From positions 310,001 through 374,000 of the forward strand of contig JAJTZB010000001.1 of assembly GCA_032906765.1 (NCBI GenBank): a stretch of DNA of 64,000 nt, written 5' to 3'. Numbering within the stretch: position 1 is the first letter of the stretch; every line of letters begins with the position of its first letter. Positions 41,231 to 50,146 of the stretch are shown here, piece after piece. The stretch is from Nitrososphaerales archaeon. GTDB lineage: Archaea; Thermoproteota; Nitrososphaeria; Nitrososphaerales; Gagatemarchaeaceae. The position numbers were made by a program, and so were the translations under genes. The notes below the pieces were generated by a model that saw only the letters and a list, made by a program, of their open reading frames with translations, was not told the origin of the DNA and ran no database searches.

Positions 41231-42559
41231 TCAGGAGGCGCCTGTTCCGGCTGTGTCGCTTGCAATCTCGTCCATCCCGTCGCGCAGCCATCGGGCTGAC
41301 GTCGCCATACGCCTGAGAGAGCGGCCGGAGAGCACACGTCCCGTCCTCGCCATCCCTCTCCCTACCTCGTCGGATGCGCCAGTCTTCCTGGCTCCAGCCT
41401 TTGCAATCCAGGCGAGGAAGGATGAGAAATCCGTCCACTCCCTCTCTTGAAGGATTCTGACCCTGGCATCGTCGTCAACCCAAATCAGTTTCGCCCTGCG
41501 CCTGTTCACTTTGACGAACGTCTCAGTCTCCTTTTTCCTGTCGACTGTCGGTCCCAGCCGCTGCTCCAGGCGCGGGAGCGCGTGGAACTCGGGCACGAAA
41601 ATGAAGGCGCTCGAATTGGAGTTGTTCGACGCTGGGAGAGCCCTGGCGATTTTGAAACCCTTCTCCTCAAGGTGCCTCCGAACGTGCCTAATCGTCCGCC
41701 TCAGCTCCCCCCAGAGGGTGTCCTCGCTGAGCTTCGAATGGGCGAAGACAACCGCGACGACGTTCTCCTTCATCGCCGGCCGAATCCTTCCGCGCATCCT
41801 GCCGAAGCATGCTATGGAAGGGTTACTTAGGAACTCCCTGGACGCTAGGACCATCCTTGCGAGCTTCTCGTCCGACATGGCCCGTGCGAGGTCCCTTTCG
41901 GGGTCGACAGGATCCGGAAGACGCAGGAGCTTCCCGTCTGCCTGCCGCTTAATCTCTGCGAATGACTTCAGAGCGCCGAGCAGATCATGGTGCTGGATGA
42001 TGAGGACCTCGGCCGCGTAGCCGCTGAATCCTTGTATCTCGATCTCAGCGCCGTACGTGCCGACGCCCCTCATGAACTGCTTGAGGAGCCTGACCTGGTC
42101 CTTCTGATCCTGCGACATCTTCTTGACGAGTTCGACGTGGAACGGCGACCTGTCGGCTGCGCTCTTCCACTCCTTCGGCTTCACATCGTAGCAAGGAACG
42201 ATGTTCACCTTCACTCCGTCGACGTTTGCCTCGGTGTAGGGGTGCTGAGCGTACTTCTTCCCTCGCGGGTGGCCCTTCGTCGCCTCGGCGCCCACCTTCA
42301 ATCCTATCTCCTCGAACTTGTCGTCGGGAGTGTTCACGTCGAGCTTCAGGAAAATGTCGAGGTCGGCATGACTTGGAAGCCAGGTTCCCTTGGCGAAGGA
42401 GCCCCCCAGCGTCACTTCTTTGACCTCGGCGAACGCTAATGCCGCTCTCCTCGTTTTCTCAACTATGAACTCCGCCGTCCGTTGGAGGATTCTCTCCTCG
42501 TCCGGCGTAGGTCGGACCAGCGTCAGGGCTCTGCGGAGGATTGGCTCTATCGATCTCAT
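41231..42559 (-). CDS. cca: CCA-adding enzyme (archaeal class I tRNA nucleotidyltransferase)
   Basis: 442 residues, the usual size. The nucleotidyltransferase motif is VTLGGSFAKGTWLPSHADLD followed by IFLKL, which carries the catalytic carboxylates (DLD), with the third in VDGVKVNIVPCYD. HPYTEANVDG and VKKMSQDQKDQVRLLKQFMR follow. The C-terminal 70 residues are basic and variable. It adds CCA to tRNA 3' ends, needed here since neither tRNA gene in the window encodes CCA. It overlaps the RNA-ligase gene upstream by four bases. Confidence 0.95.
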   Translation of the reverse strand: MRSIEPILRRALTLVRPTPDEERILQRTAEFIVEKTRRAALAFAEVKEVTLGGSFAKGTWLPSHADLDIFLKLDVNTPDDKFEEIGLKVGAEATKGHPRGKKYAQHPYTEANVDGVKVNIVPCYDVKPKEWKSAADRSPFHVELVKKMSQDQKDQVRLLKQFMRGVGTYGAEIEIQGFSGYAAEVLIIQHHDLLGALKSFAEIKRQADGKLLRLPDPVDPERDLARAMSDEKLARMVLASREFLSNPSIACFGRMRGRIRPAMKENVVAVVFAHSKLSEDTLWGELRRTIRHVRRHLEEKGFKIARALPASNNSNSSAFIFVPEFHALPRLEQRLGPTVDRKKETETFVKVNRRRAKLIWVDDDARVRILQEREWTDFSSFLAWIAKAGARKTGASDEVGRGMARTGRVLSGRSLRRMATSARWLRDGMDEIASDTAGTGAS

Positions 42560-43110
42560 TCTAGAGGATACACCTCCAGGTCGGTGTAGACAGGCCCCTT
42601 CGGCGTGAGGAGGCTGGAGACGAGGTTGAGCGAGGCCAGCTTCACGCCACCGAAATCCCTTTCCGAGTTTGTCATGAGAAACGACTCGAGCGCCTCCTTG
42701 TTTCTCCCTGACCTCACCCTGGCAATTGTGATGTGGGCCTGGTAGGGCCTGTCGTCGCTCTCTCCAATCCCTTCGAGCGCCTTTACGACAGAGGTCGCGA
42801 GCGGATTGACCCTAGCTTCGTCGTCATGTGCCACACCGACCCAGATGACGCTTGGCCGGCTTGGGCGAGGGAAGGCACCGACTCCCTTCACGGTTGCCTC
42901 GATACCAGTCAGCTTCAACGCCCGGAGCCTCGTCGCAGCCTCCTTGGCCTGAGCCTCTGAGATTTCGCCGAGGAACTTTACCGTGAAGTGGAGATTCTGC
43001 CTCTCTACCAGTTTCAGGTCGGCCCCAGTGGCAGAGAGTTCCCCCTGGAAGGCTACCATCCTATCTATCACGCGAGCATCAGGTATGTTCAGGGCCACGA
43101 AGACGCGCAA
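42556..43110 (-). CDS. thpR: RNA 2',3'-cyclic phosphodiesterase / 2'-5' RNA ligase
   Basis: 184 residues from TTG at 43110 (LRVFVALNIPD). The two HxTx motifs of the 2H family are NLHFTVKFLGE and YQAHITIARV, spaced as usual. It acts on 2',3'-cyclic phosphate RNA ends, including tRNA halves. The frame is open to 43329, but that would overlap the divergent gene at 43178. Its stop overlaps the cca start (ATGA-type), so the two are cotranscribed. Confidence 0.93.
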   Translation of the reverse strand: MRVFVALNIPDARVIDRMVAFQGELSATGADLKLVERQNLHFTVKFLGEISEAQAKEAATRLRALKLTGIEATVKGVGAFPRPSRPSVIWVGVAHDDEARVNPLATSVVKALEGIGESDDRPYQAHITIARVRSGRNKEALESFLMTNSERDFGGVKLASLNLVSSLLTPKGPVYTDLEVYPLE

Positions 43111-43177
43111 GAGTTCTCTTCCAGCCCACGACGAGCTGAATTCGCTTATAAAATCAGGTAATACGGCAGGGACGGAG

Positions 43178-43732
43178 TTGAAGCTGGTAGCCATCACCGG
43201 GATGCCAGGGGCTGGCAAGTCGACCGCCGCCCAAGCCCTTGTAGGCAGAGGGTGGAAGAGGGTGGTGATGGGCGATATCATACGGGAAGAGACCAAGAGG
43301 AGGGGGCTCGTGGCAGACGAGAAGAACACGGGCGAAGTGATGAAGGACCTGAGGAGGAAGCGTGGTGAGGCAGCCGTAGCAGAACTATGTTTGGAGTTAG
43401 TTGAAAGGTCGAAGGCGGACAGAGTGGTCGTCGATGGAATAAGGTCGATGGCAGAGGTGGAGGTCTTCCGCAGGTCGACCGAGGTCCTCCTGCTCGCAGT
43501 CCATGCTTCCAGGAAGAGGAGGTTCGCACTCTTGAAGGAGAGGAGGAGGAGCGACGACCCGCAACTCTACGAGTCTTTCCTGAAGAGAGACGAGAGGGAG
43601 CTCGAGGTTGGCATAAGCAAGGCCATCGCCCTAGCCGACGAGATGATTTCCAACGAGCACACGACGCCTGACAAGCTGTCACAGACCGTTGTGGAGTTGG
43701 TCGAACGATGGGTCGAGAAGGGTGGACCCTGA
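43178..43732 (+). CDS. UPF0200-family nucleotide kinase
   Basis: 184 residues from TTG at 43178. The P-loop is VAITGMPGAGKSTAAQALVG and the following VVMGDIIREETKRRGL is diagnostic of UPF0200, archaeal proteins related to dephospho-CoA kinase/adenylate kinase. The substrate is not firmly known. A CTTATAAAAT box at 43145-43154 predicts a start within a few bases of the codon. Divergent from the RNA-ligase gene. The next gene starts inside its 3' end. Confidence 0.93.
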   Translation: MKLVAITGMPGAGKSTAAQALVGRGWKRVVMGDIIREETKRRGLVADEKNTGEVMKDLRRKRGEAAVAELCLELVERSKADRVVVDGIRSMAEVEVFRRSTEVLLLAVHASRKRRFALLKERRRSDDPQLYESFLKRDERELEVGISKAIALADEMISNEHTTPDKLSQTVVELVERWVEKGGP

Positions 43733-44129
43733 ATTCAGGCTTCGCCTGACTCTGGACTCGACTCTCTCGTCTTCAGAGGATTCTCAGAAAGTCTTGGGGG
43801 CAATGATGAACGTCGTCGGCGATTCCAGACACTCGGTGGAAGAAGGGAAGTGGTTGCTCAGGATAACTTCGGACGACCCAAGGAGCGTCGAGAGGCTCCA
43901 TGACCAGCTGAGGGACAGGCATGTGAGGGCAGCCGCGAGGAGGCTTCTCCTTGCTGGGAAACAGGGCGACAGGACGACGGTGATGGTCAACAGGCAGGCG
44001 GCGGCGGCAGGGGTCGTCGCCCTCTGCAGCACCGAAGAGGAGTCGGCCCTGGGGCCGATGTATCTGACATTGGAGTCGAAGCAGCTCGATTCCCTGATTC
44101 GGTGGCTCACTGCCTATGAAAGCGGGTAG
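43722..44129 (+). CDS. UPF0201-family RNA-binding domain protein
   Basis: 135 residues from GTG at 43722, overlapping the UPF0200 gene by 11 bases. It has the family layout: an N-terminal strand-helix unit (EFRLRLTLDSTLSSSEDSQK), LHDQLRDRHVRAAARRLLLA, and the end PMYLTLESKQLDSLIRWLTA. UPF0201 proteins are archaeal, have an RRM-like fold and are often linked to UPF0200 in an operon, as here. It converges with rnz, overlapping it by 16 bases. Confidence 0.9.
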   Translation: MDPEFRLRLTLDSTLSSSEDSQKVLGAMMNVVGDSRHSVEEGKWLLRITSDDPRSVERLHDQLRDRHVRAAARRLLLAGKQGDRTTVMVNRQAAAAGVVALCSTEEESALGPMYLTLESKQLDSLIRWLTAYESG

Positions 44130-45034
44130 TCCACCTCAATCTTCAAGCCGTCGCGGGCGGCTATGGTTTCTGGGAAGACTGTCCGCGCCTCCCTCACCAA
44201 GCTCGACACTGAAGTGTATCTCGCGCTGAAGTGTGTGAGCACGAGCCTCCCGACCCGGGCTTCCTTTGCCACTGTCGCCGCTTCAAGCGAGGTGCTGTGC
44301 TTTCGCTCCACTGCCTTGTCGCTGTCGCTGCCCCGGAAGGTCGAGTCGAAGATCAGAAGGTCGCAACCCCTGAAGAATCTGACAAGCTTCTTTGTGGGCC
44401 TCGTGTCCCCAGAGTACCCCACCTTCCTGCCTGGCCTGGGTCTGCCTACCACGTCCCAGTGGCTGATGATTCTTCCCTTCACTTTGACCTTCCCTCCCTT
44501 CTGGAGCCTCGACCAAAGCTTTCCCTCGGGCACACCGAGCTTCTTTGCTTTCTCAGGGAAGAAGACTCCTGGCCTCTCCCTTTCTTCCACGAGGTAGGAG
44601 TAGCACTCGATGGAGTGGTCCGCCCTCACGGACCTCACGTTGAACTCCTTCATCCTCAGGACAGTGCCGCTCCTTGCTGGCACGAACCGAATCGGGAAGG
44701 TCAGCCCGATGTGGAGGAGCTCCGAGGTGACCTCGAGCCACTTTGACAGGTTGGTCGGCCCGACGATCGTGAGGGGTCTGGTCCTCTGTGCCATGCTCAT
44801 AGTCTGGAGCAGTCCCAGCAGACCTGTGACGTGGTCGCCGTGTAGATGGGTGATCAGGATCGTGGTGTCCCTGTTCAGGCCCAAGCCCATTGCCATCACC
44901 TGTCGCTGGATTCCCTCGCCGCAGTCCATCAGTATCAGGTCGCCCTCTCGTTGGACTGCTATGGCTGGGAGGCCGCGGGTCTTCGTCGGTGCGGCCGAGC
45001 TGGTGCCTAGGAACGTGACCGACAGCCTGACCAA
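44114..45034 (-). CDS. rnz: ribonuclease Z
   Basis: 306 residues. Beta-lactamase fold with ligands ILITHLHGDHVTGLLGLLQ (HxHxDH), ERKHSTSLEAATVAKEA-type segment (Asp/His region KVGYSGDTRPTK) and VLTHFSARYTS (last His). It trims tRNA 3' trailers, providing the end for CCA addition by the enzyme at 41231. It lies two bases from the methyltransferase gene upstream, within a minus-strand group prs, trm-G10, rnz. Confidence 0.95.
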   Translation of the reverse strand: MVRLSVTFLGTSSAAPTKTRGLPAIAVQREGDLILMDCGEGIQRQVMAMGLGLNRDTTILITHLHGDHVTGLLGLLQTMSMAQRTRPLTIVGPTNLSKWLEVTSELLHIGLTFPIRFVPARSGTVLRMKEFNVRSVRADHSIECYSYLVEERERPGVFFPEKAKKLGVPEGKLWSRLQKGGKVKVKGRIISHWDVVGRPRPGRKVGYSGDTRPTKKLVRFFRGCDLLIFDSTFRGSDSDKAVERKHSTSLEAATVAKEARVGRLVLTHFSARYTSVSSLVREARTVFPETIAARDGLKIEVDYPLS

Positions 45035-45036
45035 GG

Positions 45037-45993
45037 TTAACTCCTCCTCAGGATTGTGATTGCTCTCGTGAGGCGTTTATGAACGTAGAGGTAGTGTTCG
45101 TCTTCTACGGTGAGTCCGCTCAGAGGCTCGACCGGCATGAGTTTCGGATGCATCAGCACCATTAACGAGCCTGCCCCCAGGACTGAAACCGCGAGCCCCA
45201 TAGTGAGCTGGATCACGTCCCTCGCTTTTCTCCCCCGGGTGCTGGCTGCCCTGCCGTAGGGGACGTCTGTCGCAATCCCGTCGACTCGCGTGATTGGAGG
45301 GCGGAAAGCGTCTGCCCGTACGACCCCGGCCCAAGATTGCTCGAACAACCTCATGTTTGCGAGAGAGCCACGTGCCATCACCGCTGCCTGGTCGAAGGCG
45401 ACGACGTTGAGGCCGATGTCCCATGCCTCAATCGGAATGCTGCCTGTGCCTGAAAAGGGGTCGAGGAGCAACTTGCCCTCCCTGCACCTCGTGAGGTTGA
45501 CCAGCGCCCGAGAGAGCTTCGGGAAGATTGCAGAGGGGTGGAAGTAGGCGCGCCTCCTTGGTCGGCGGTGCGACCATCCCTGCCTCATCAGTCTCGGGGC
45601 AGTTAGTGCGATGTAACGCCGTGCTCCTTGGACGACCGTGAACTCAAACTCTGGGTTTTCCAAGTCCACCCTCACGTCGAGGCCGTCGAGTAGACCGTAG
45701 GGCTCTGGCCCGGGCTTCTGCTTCTCCAGAGAGAAGGTTCTGATCCTGACCCTCCTCCCCCGGACTGTCTGCGAAACCTCGGATGGGTCATCAATGAGCA
45801 CACCCACCCTGCGGGCGAATGCAATCCTGCGCGCGACCGTCGCTGGGTCAGCCTTCGACTCTGCAATCAGGACCCGCCTCTCGGGGGACTGGAAGCTGGA
45901 GGAAGGGTCGTAGGTGAGGAAGAGCGCCTTCGCCTCCGCAGCTGGGATTGTCGTTCCCTCGCCGGAGAGCAGGACAAGAGACCTATTCTTCAA
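45037..45993 (-). CDS. tRNA guanosine N2-methyltransferase (Trm-G10/Trm11 type)
   Basis: 318 residues. The first 150 form a THUMP-like RNA-binding part (FTVVQGARRYIALTAPRLMR at its end). The methyltransferase domain has KLLLDPFSGTGSIPIEAWDI (SAM site) and ATDVPYGRAAST, a DPPY-type catalytic motif (DVPY here). This enzyme methylates G10 in archaeal tRNA. It overlaps prs by 11 bases and precedes rnz, giving a tRNA maturation group. Confidence 0.92.
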   Translation of the reverse strand: MKNRSLVLLSGEGTTIPAAEAKALFLTYDPSSSFQSPERRVLIAESKADPATVARRIAFARRVGVLIDDPSEVSQTVRGRRVRIRTFSLEKQKPGPEPYGLLDGLDVRVDLENPEFEFTVVQGARRYIALTAPRLMRQGWSHRRPRRRAYFHPSAIFPKLSRALVNLTRCREGKLLLDPFSGTGSIPIEAWDIGLNVVAFDQAAVMARGSLANMRLFEQSWAGVVRADAFRPPITRVDGIATDVPYGRAASTRGRKARDVIQLTMGLAVSVLGAGSLMVLMHPKLMPVEPLSGLTVEDEHYLYVHKRLTRAITILRRS

Positions 45994-46879
45994 GAGTCTT
46001 GAGGTGGGAAGCGATTGAGTCTGATACGTCGACGATGCCGTACTTCCCTGGCACAGTGTTTGTGCCCACTATCGTTTTCACGCCTGCGCCTTCAAGCTTC
46101 TCCGCTGCGTCCCCGACGAGAAGGCCATGGACGCAGACTGCAACCACCTTCGAGGCTCCCTGACCCAGCACAGCCTCTGCAGCCGCCCTGACCGTGCCTC
46201 CGGTGCTGATTATGTCGTCGACAATCAGGACGTCCTTTCCTTTGACGTCGAGCGCCGCATCACCTACCTTCACTTCTCCCGTCGTCCTGTCCCTGCTCTT
46301 CGAGAGCTGGAGGTACTTCGCTCCGTATAGCGAGGCGAACGCCTCGGTCCGCTTCGACGCACCGAAGTCTGGGGCTATCACCACTGGGTCGTTGAGGGCC
46401 AGGCTGCCCTTCACGTGGCCCACGAGTGAGGGGATGGCGGAGACGCTGTAGATTGGGAACGAGAAGAGGGCCAGACCTTCGGTAGAGTGAATGTCGACGG
46501 TGACCACGCGCCTTATCCCCGCCGACCTCATGAGACGCGCGACTGCCCCGAGTGTGACTCCCTCCCCTGGCAGGAACTCTTTGTCCTGCCGAGCGTATGC
46601 GAGGTAGGGAACGACAGCCGTGACCTTTGCACCGTCCTGGCTCAGCTGATGGGCGGCGAGGAGCAGCTGCATGAGGTGCTGGTCGACCGGCGGATAGGTC
46701 GACTGGATGACAAGGACACTCTTGTGGGCGACCTTCTCGTGGACAGTGAACTTCGACTCCCCGTCCGGGAAGACCTTGAACTCAGACCTCAGGACTTCGA
46801 CGCCCAGCTTCGCAGCCACAGACCTGCCAAGCTCCTCGGAGGCGGGCCCCGCGAGCACCAGCTTGTCGGCCACACTCAA
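45983..46879 (-). CDS. prs: ribose-phosphate pyrophosphokinase (PRPP synthetase)
   Basis: 298 residues. KFTVHEKVAHKSVLVIQST, VVPYLAYARQDKEFLPGEG (ATP/flexible loop), VTVDIHSTEGL, and the PRPP loop KDVLIVDDIISTGGTVRAA are all in place. It makes PRPP from ribose 5-phosphate and ATP for nucleotide, histidine and tryptophan synthesis. The length is that of the short archaeal class. It heads the transcript with Trm-G10 and rnz. A TATTTAACG box on the minus strand lies about 25-30 bases upstream. Confidence 0.96.
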   Translation of the reverse strand: MSVADKLVLAGPASEELGRSVAAKLGVEVLRSEFKVFPDGESKFTVHEKVAHKSVLVIQSTYPPVDQHLMQLLLAAHQLSQDGAKVTAVVPYLAYARQDKEFLPGEGVTLGAVARLMRSAGIRRVVTVDIHSTEGLALFSFPIYSVSAIPSLVGHVKGSLALNDPVVIAPDFGASKRTEAFASLYGAKYLQLSKSRDRTTGEVKVGDAALDVKGKDVLIVDDIISTGGTVRAAAEAVLGQGASKVVAVCVHGLLVGDAAEKLEGAGVKTIVGTNTVPGKYGIVDVSDSIASHLKTLEE

Positions 46880-46992
46880 CAGTTCCCGCTCAAGCCCATA
46901 CCATATTTAACGGATTTTCGGGGTTGTTTGCCAGAACAGCCAATCCACAGCAAAAGTTAAGGGGCTGTGCCATCGGGCAAGTCAAGAGGTCA

Positions 46993-47208
46993 ATGGATCA
47001 GCAATGCCCCGAATGCAGCGGTATAATGCTGTATGACACTCCCACCAAGAGGTTTGGATGCAAGAAGTGCGGCCTCTTCCTCACAAGGGACCAACTCTCG
47101 GACATCAGGTACAAGCAGAAGACGCCATCGGAAGACGAGAGGAGAAAGAAATCGAGGCAGCAGTCGGACTACCTCGAATGGTGGCTGAGTGGCAACAAGG
47201 AGAAGTAG
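46993..47208 (+). CDS. small zinc-ribbon protein
   Basis: 71 residues from ATG at 46993. Two C-x2-C knuckles, CPECSGIMLYDT and FGCKKCGLFLTR, form a zinc ribbon; the rest is a basic helix ending DYLEWWLSGNKEK. Proteins of this form occur widely in archaea without known function, perhaps RNA- or protein-binding. The frame is open to 46924, but that part overlaps the prs promoter region. It is divergent from prs. Confidence 0.82.
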   Translation: MDQQCPECSGIMLYDTPTKRFGCKKCGLFLTRDQLSDIRYKQKTPSEDERRKKSRQQSDYLEWWLSGNKEK

Positions 47209-47258
47209 GGCGCGGGCGAAGACGCGCACCCTACCATCCCAGCGTAGAGCATGAAGGC

Positions 47259-47684
47259 TCAGTCTAAGTTCATCAGTGCGAACTTCCTTGCACAGCGCTT
47301 GACGTCCCTGTAGGCCTTCAGCCGCTGTACCTCATCGGGCGTGAACCACCCGAAATCCGATGACTCATGGTTAAGCTTCACCCTCCCTCTCTGAGGCTTG
47401 CCCAGATAATCTACGACTACAAGCTGGTCCCTAGCCTTGGGCCTCCTGGCCGACGGGAAGTAAGTGACGACATCGAATAGACGCTCAACCTTGACGGTCA
47501 ACCCAACCTCCTCTCTGACCTCCCTCACTGCTGCCTCCTCCGTACTCTCGCCCAACTCCACCATCCCCCCGGGGAAGGACCACATGCCCCTGTCCGGCTC
47601 CTCGTCGCGCTTCACAAGCAGGAGCTTCCTCCGCCTGTGGAGCAGCATCCCAGCCCCGACCACCATGCGCGGAGCCAAGCCCAT
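47259..47684 (-). CDS. NUDIX hydrolase
   Basis: 141 residues from ATG at 47684. The NUDIX box is GGMVELGESTEEAAVREVRE followed by EVG, complete with the catalytic glutamates. MWSFPGG precedes it. It hydrolyses a nucleoside diphosphate linked to another group; the substrate is unknown. Upstream frame extension overlaps the divergent CinA-like gene and is discarded. Confidence 0.92.
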   Translation of the reverse strand: MGLAPRMVVGAGMLLHRRRKLLLVKRDEEPDRGMWSFPGGMVELGESTEEAAVREVREEVGLTVKVERLFDVVTYFPSARRPKARDQLVVVDYLGKPQRGRVKLNHESSDFGWFTPDEVQRLKAYRDVKRCARKFALMNLD

Positions 47685-47733
47685 GGTTGCTGTCGGGTTT
47701 CGGATTCGTTTTAAGGTTGGCATCATACGAGCG

Positions 47734-48561
47734 ATGGCCTTGGTCAGAATCGAGCTGCTCGCAGTGGGGAGGGAGCTGCTGATCGGAAGGACGGTCAACA
47801 CCAACGCCCACTGGATGGGGAGGAGGCTAGCCCTGATGGGGAGCATGATTAAGGAGATTACCACCGTTGACGACGAACTTGGCGAGATATCTGCGGGACT
47901 GAGAGCGTGCCTCTCTAGGCACACCGACTTCCTGGTGGTGATGGGAGGGCTCGGCCCTACTCCAGACGATATGACGCTGCGCGGAGTCGCGCTCGGGCTG
48001 GGGAGAAGGATGACGGTCAACGCAAGGGCGCTGGAGTTGGTAAGGAAGCATTATGCCAAGCGAAGGATGGCGAACATCGAAATCACGCCGGCGAGGAAAA
48101 AGATGGCCACCCTCCCTGCGGGCGCGGAACCGCTGCTGAACGAGGTGGGCACGGCCCCGGGTGTCAGAGTTGAGGTCGGCCGTTCTGTCATCTTCTGCCT
48201 GCCCGGAGTGCCGTCGGAAATGAGGGGTATATTCGGGCGGTCCGTCGAGCCCGAGGTCGCGAAGAGGCTTGGAAAGCTCTACAGGAGTGCAATCAACCTG
48301 AAAGTCGAAGGGATCTACGAGTCAGCCATCGCCCCGTTTATAGAAAGGGAACTGAAACGGCATCCTGGGACGTACATCAAGTCCCACCCCAGAGGCGCCA
48401 GGGAAGGAATCTCAAGGATCGAGCTCGACATCGTCTCCGTAAAGGAGAACAGAGCGGAGGCGGACAGGGTGGCCGAGAGCGTGGCGCTTGAGATGACCAG
48501 GGCAATCCGCGCTGCCGGTGCGACAGTCAGGTCGTCCGTCTCGCCAAAGGGAGGCGCCTGA
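47734..48561 (+). CDS. CinA N-terminal / molybdopterin-binding-fold protein
   Basis: 275 residues from ATG at 47734, with a TTTTAAGG TATA box near 47708-47716. Signature: LLAVGRELLIGRTVNTNAHW, then VMGGLGPTPDDMTLRGVALG and SVIFCLPGVPSEMRGIF. This is the COG1058 domain of CinA, an ADP-ribose/NAD-linked pyrophosphatase in bacteria, without the C-terminal deamidase domain. Its stop precedes the ATG of the GPN gene by one base, so the two are coupled. Confidence 0.9.
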   Translation: MALVRIELLAVGRELLIGRTVNTNAHWMGRRLALMGSMIKEITTVDDELGEISAGLRACLSRHTDFLVVMGGLGPTPDDMTLRGVALGLGRRMTVNARALELVRKHYAKRRMANIEITPARKKMATLPAGAEPLLNEVGTAPGVRVEVGRSVIFCLPGVPSEMRGIFGRSVEPEVAKRLGKLYRSAINLKVEGIYESAIAPFIERELKRHPGTYIKSHPRGAREGISRIELDIVSVKENRAEADRVAESVALEMTRAIRAAGATVRSSVSPKGGA

Positions 48562-48562
48562 A

Positions 48563-49321
48563 ATGGACGTGACGTTCATCACTGGAACAGCAGGGTCGGG
48601 GAAGTCGATGCTCACCAAAGCCCTGAAGGACTGGTACATCAACAGGGGTGAGGACGCGATAGCTGTCAACCTGGACCCGGGAGTCGTGTCTTTGCCGTAC
48701 GAGCCCGACGTCGACATAAGGCTGAGTGTGAACCTTGATGACCTGATGGAGCGGTACGGTCTCGGGCCGAACGGCGCGCTGATTCTGGCGGCGGACATGG
48801 TGGCCACGCAGCTGGGCAGGCTACAGGAGGAGATAGACTCGAACCGGCCAGAGTACGTCATAGTGGACACGCCCGGGCAGACAGAGCTGTTCGCTTTCAG
48901 GGAGAGCGGCGAGTACATTGTGAAGGAGATGAGGGCGGACTCGAAGATTCTTCTTTTCCTGCTCGACCCTCTCCTGGCCAACACCCCAGTCAACTTCCTG
49001 TCGCTGGCGCTCCTCTCGGCCTCTGTCGGGCTGCGGATGAACGTGCCCAGACTGTCTGTCCTCACGAAGAGGGACATTGCGAGGGATGGGGTCAAGCGAA
49101 TCGTCGAGTGGAGCAAGAATACGGCTGTCTTCGAGGACGCCCTGTCGGGCACGAGAGACAGCGACCAGTACTCCCTCTACTCGGACCTCTTCAGGAGCAT
49201 ACGCAGGCTTTCGTTCGGCGCTGACCTGTACCCTGTCTCCTCTGCGACGCAGGAGGGATTGGTCGCACTCGTGGGAGAGATCACGAGGCTGGCGAGGGGC
49301 GGGGAAGAGTTCACCGACTGA
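48563..49321 (+). CDS. GPN-loop GTPase (XAB1 family)
   Basis: 252 residues from ATG at 48563. P-loop FITGTAGSGKSMLTKAL, switch segment VNLDPGVVSLPYEPDVDI, the GPN insert RYGLGPNGALILAADMV, YVIVDTPGQTELFAF and the base-recognition LTKRD. GPN GTPases help RNA polymerase assembly in eukaryotes; the archaeal role is likely similar. It converges with the hydrolase gene and overlaps it by 11 bases. Confidence 0.94.
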   Translation: MDVTFITGTAGSGKSMLTKALKDWYINRGEDAIAVNLDPGVVSLPYEPDVDIRLSVNLDDLMERYGLGPNGALILAADMVATQLGRLQEEIDSNRPEYVIVDTPGQTELFAFRESGEYIVKEMRADSKILLFLLDPLLANTPVNFLSLALLSASVGLRMNVPRLSVLTKRDIARDGVKRIVEWSKNTAVFEDALSGTRDSDQYSLYSDLFRSIRRLSFGADLYPVSSATQEGLVALVGEITRLARGGEEFTD

Positions 49322-50042
49322 GCGCTGCAAGGAACGTCTGGATGAGCCAGCCGCAGGGTCCTGGCTTCTCGAGTGGCACCATGTGGCCTGCCTCGCGGAT
49401 GAAGAAGGCGGTGGACGACAGGATGTTGGCGCTGAGGTAGTGACTCCACTTCGGGGGTGTCATTCTGTCGCTCTCACCGCAGACAACCATTGTGCGGACG
49501 GAAATCTCCGGAAGTCTGCTCCTGACGTCGAAACGACTGCACGCAAGGTAGTCGTTGAGGAAGGCCGATGGGTTGGATAAGGAAAGGGCGGTCCTCGCCT
49601 CCCTCGCGACCTCCAAATTGACCTCGAAGAAACTCATTGGCGTTATCGTCCTCTCGATAAGGTTGAGGGGCTTGTCCCTGAGGCCTTCGACTATCTCGGG
49701 TAGGACCCCGAGCTTTGCACCGGTCCCGACGAGCACGAGGGCCCCGACGCCCTCGGGATGTTCTAGCGCAAGCGTGAGGGCTATGGCCCCTCCCATGGAG
49801 TGGCCGCAGACGGCCGGCTTGCGGAGGCCGCTCTCTCTGATGAATGCGTGGACCGCGTCGGCATACTGAGTGACTGTGGTGCACGTCAACTCGCCGGTGG
49901 GATGGCCCGGGAGGTTCACCGCCGAGGCCTTCCCAGGCCCAGACAGCTGCTGGAGCGTTCCCTTCCACAACATGTTGGTCTCACCTGCCCCGTGGACGAA
50001 TACGCAGTCGGATGGCGCAGCGTGCTCCAGAGCCTCGAGCAT
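49311..50042 (-). CDS. alpha/beta hydrolase
   Basis: 243 residues. The oxyanion region is CVFVHGAGETNMLWKG, the nucleophile elbow KPAVCGHSMGGAIALTLALE (Ser in GHSMGG), the acid in VVCGESDRMTPPK, and the histidine in REAGHMVPLEKP, a complete triad. The substrate is unknown; esterase or thioesterase-like. It is divergent from the acyl-CoA mutase gene by about 100 bases. Confidence 0.92.
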   Translation of the reverse strand: MLEALEHAAPSDCVFVHGAGETNMLWKGTLQQLSGPGKASAVNLPGHPTGELTCTTVTQYADAVHAFIRESGLRKPAVCGHSMGGAIALTLALEHPEGVGALVLVGTGAKLGVLPEIVEGLRDKPLNLIERTITPMSFFEVNLEVAREARTALSLSNPSAFLNDYLACSRFDVRSRLPEISVRTMVVCGESDRMTPPKWSHYLSANILSSTAFFIREAGHMVPLEKPGPCGWLIQTFLAALSR

Positions 50043-50146
50043 TGCGGCTGCGCCTTCTAGGCTCGATTTAACGCTGTTGAGGCGGAAGTGTACAGAGCAG
50101 GGGGCCCGGGTCCTTCTCTCGCATCAGATTCTTTATCTCCCACCAA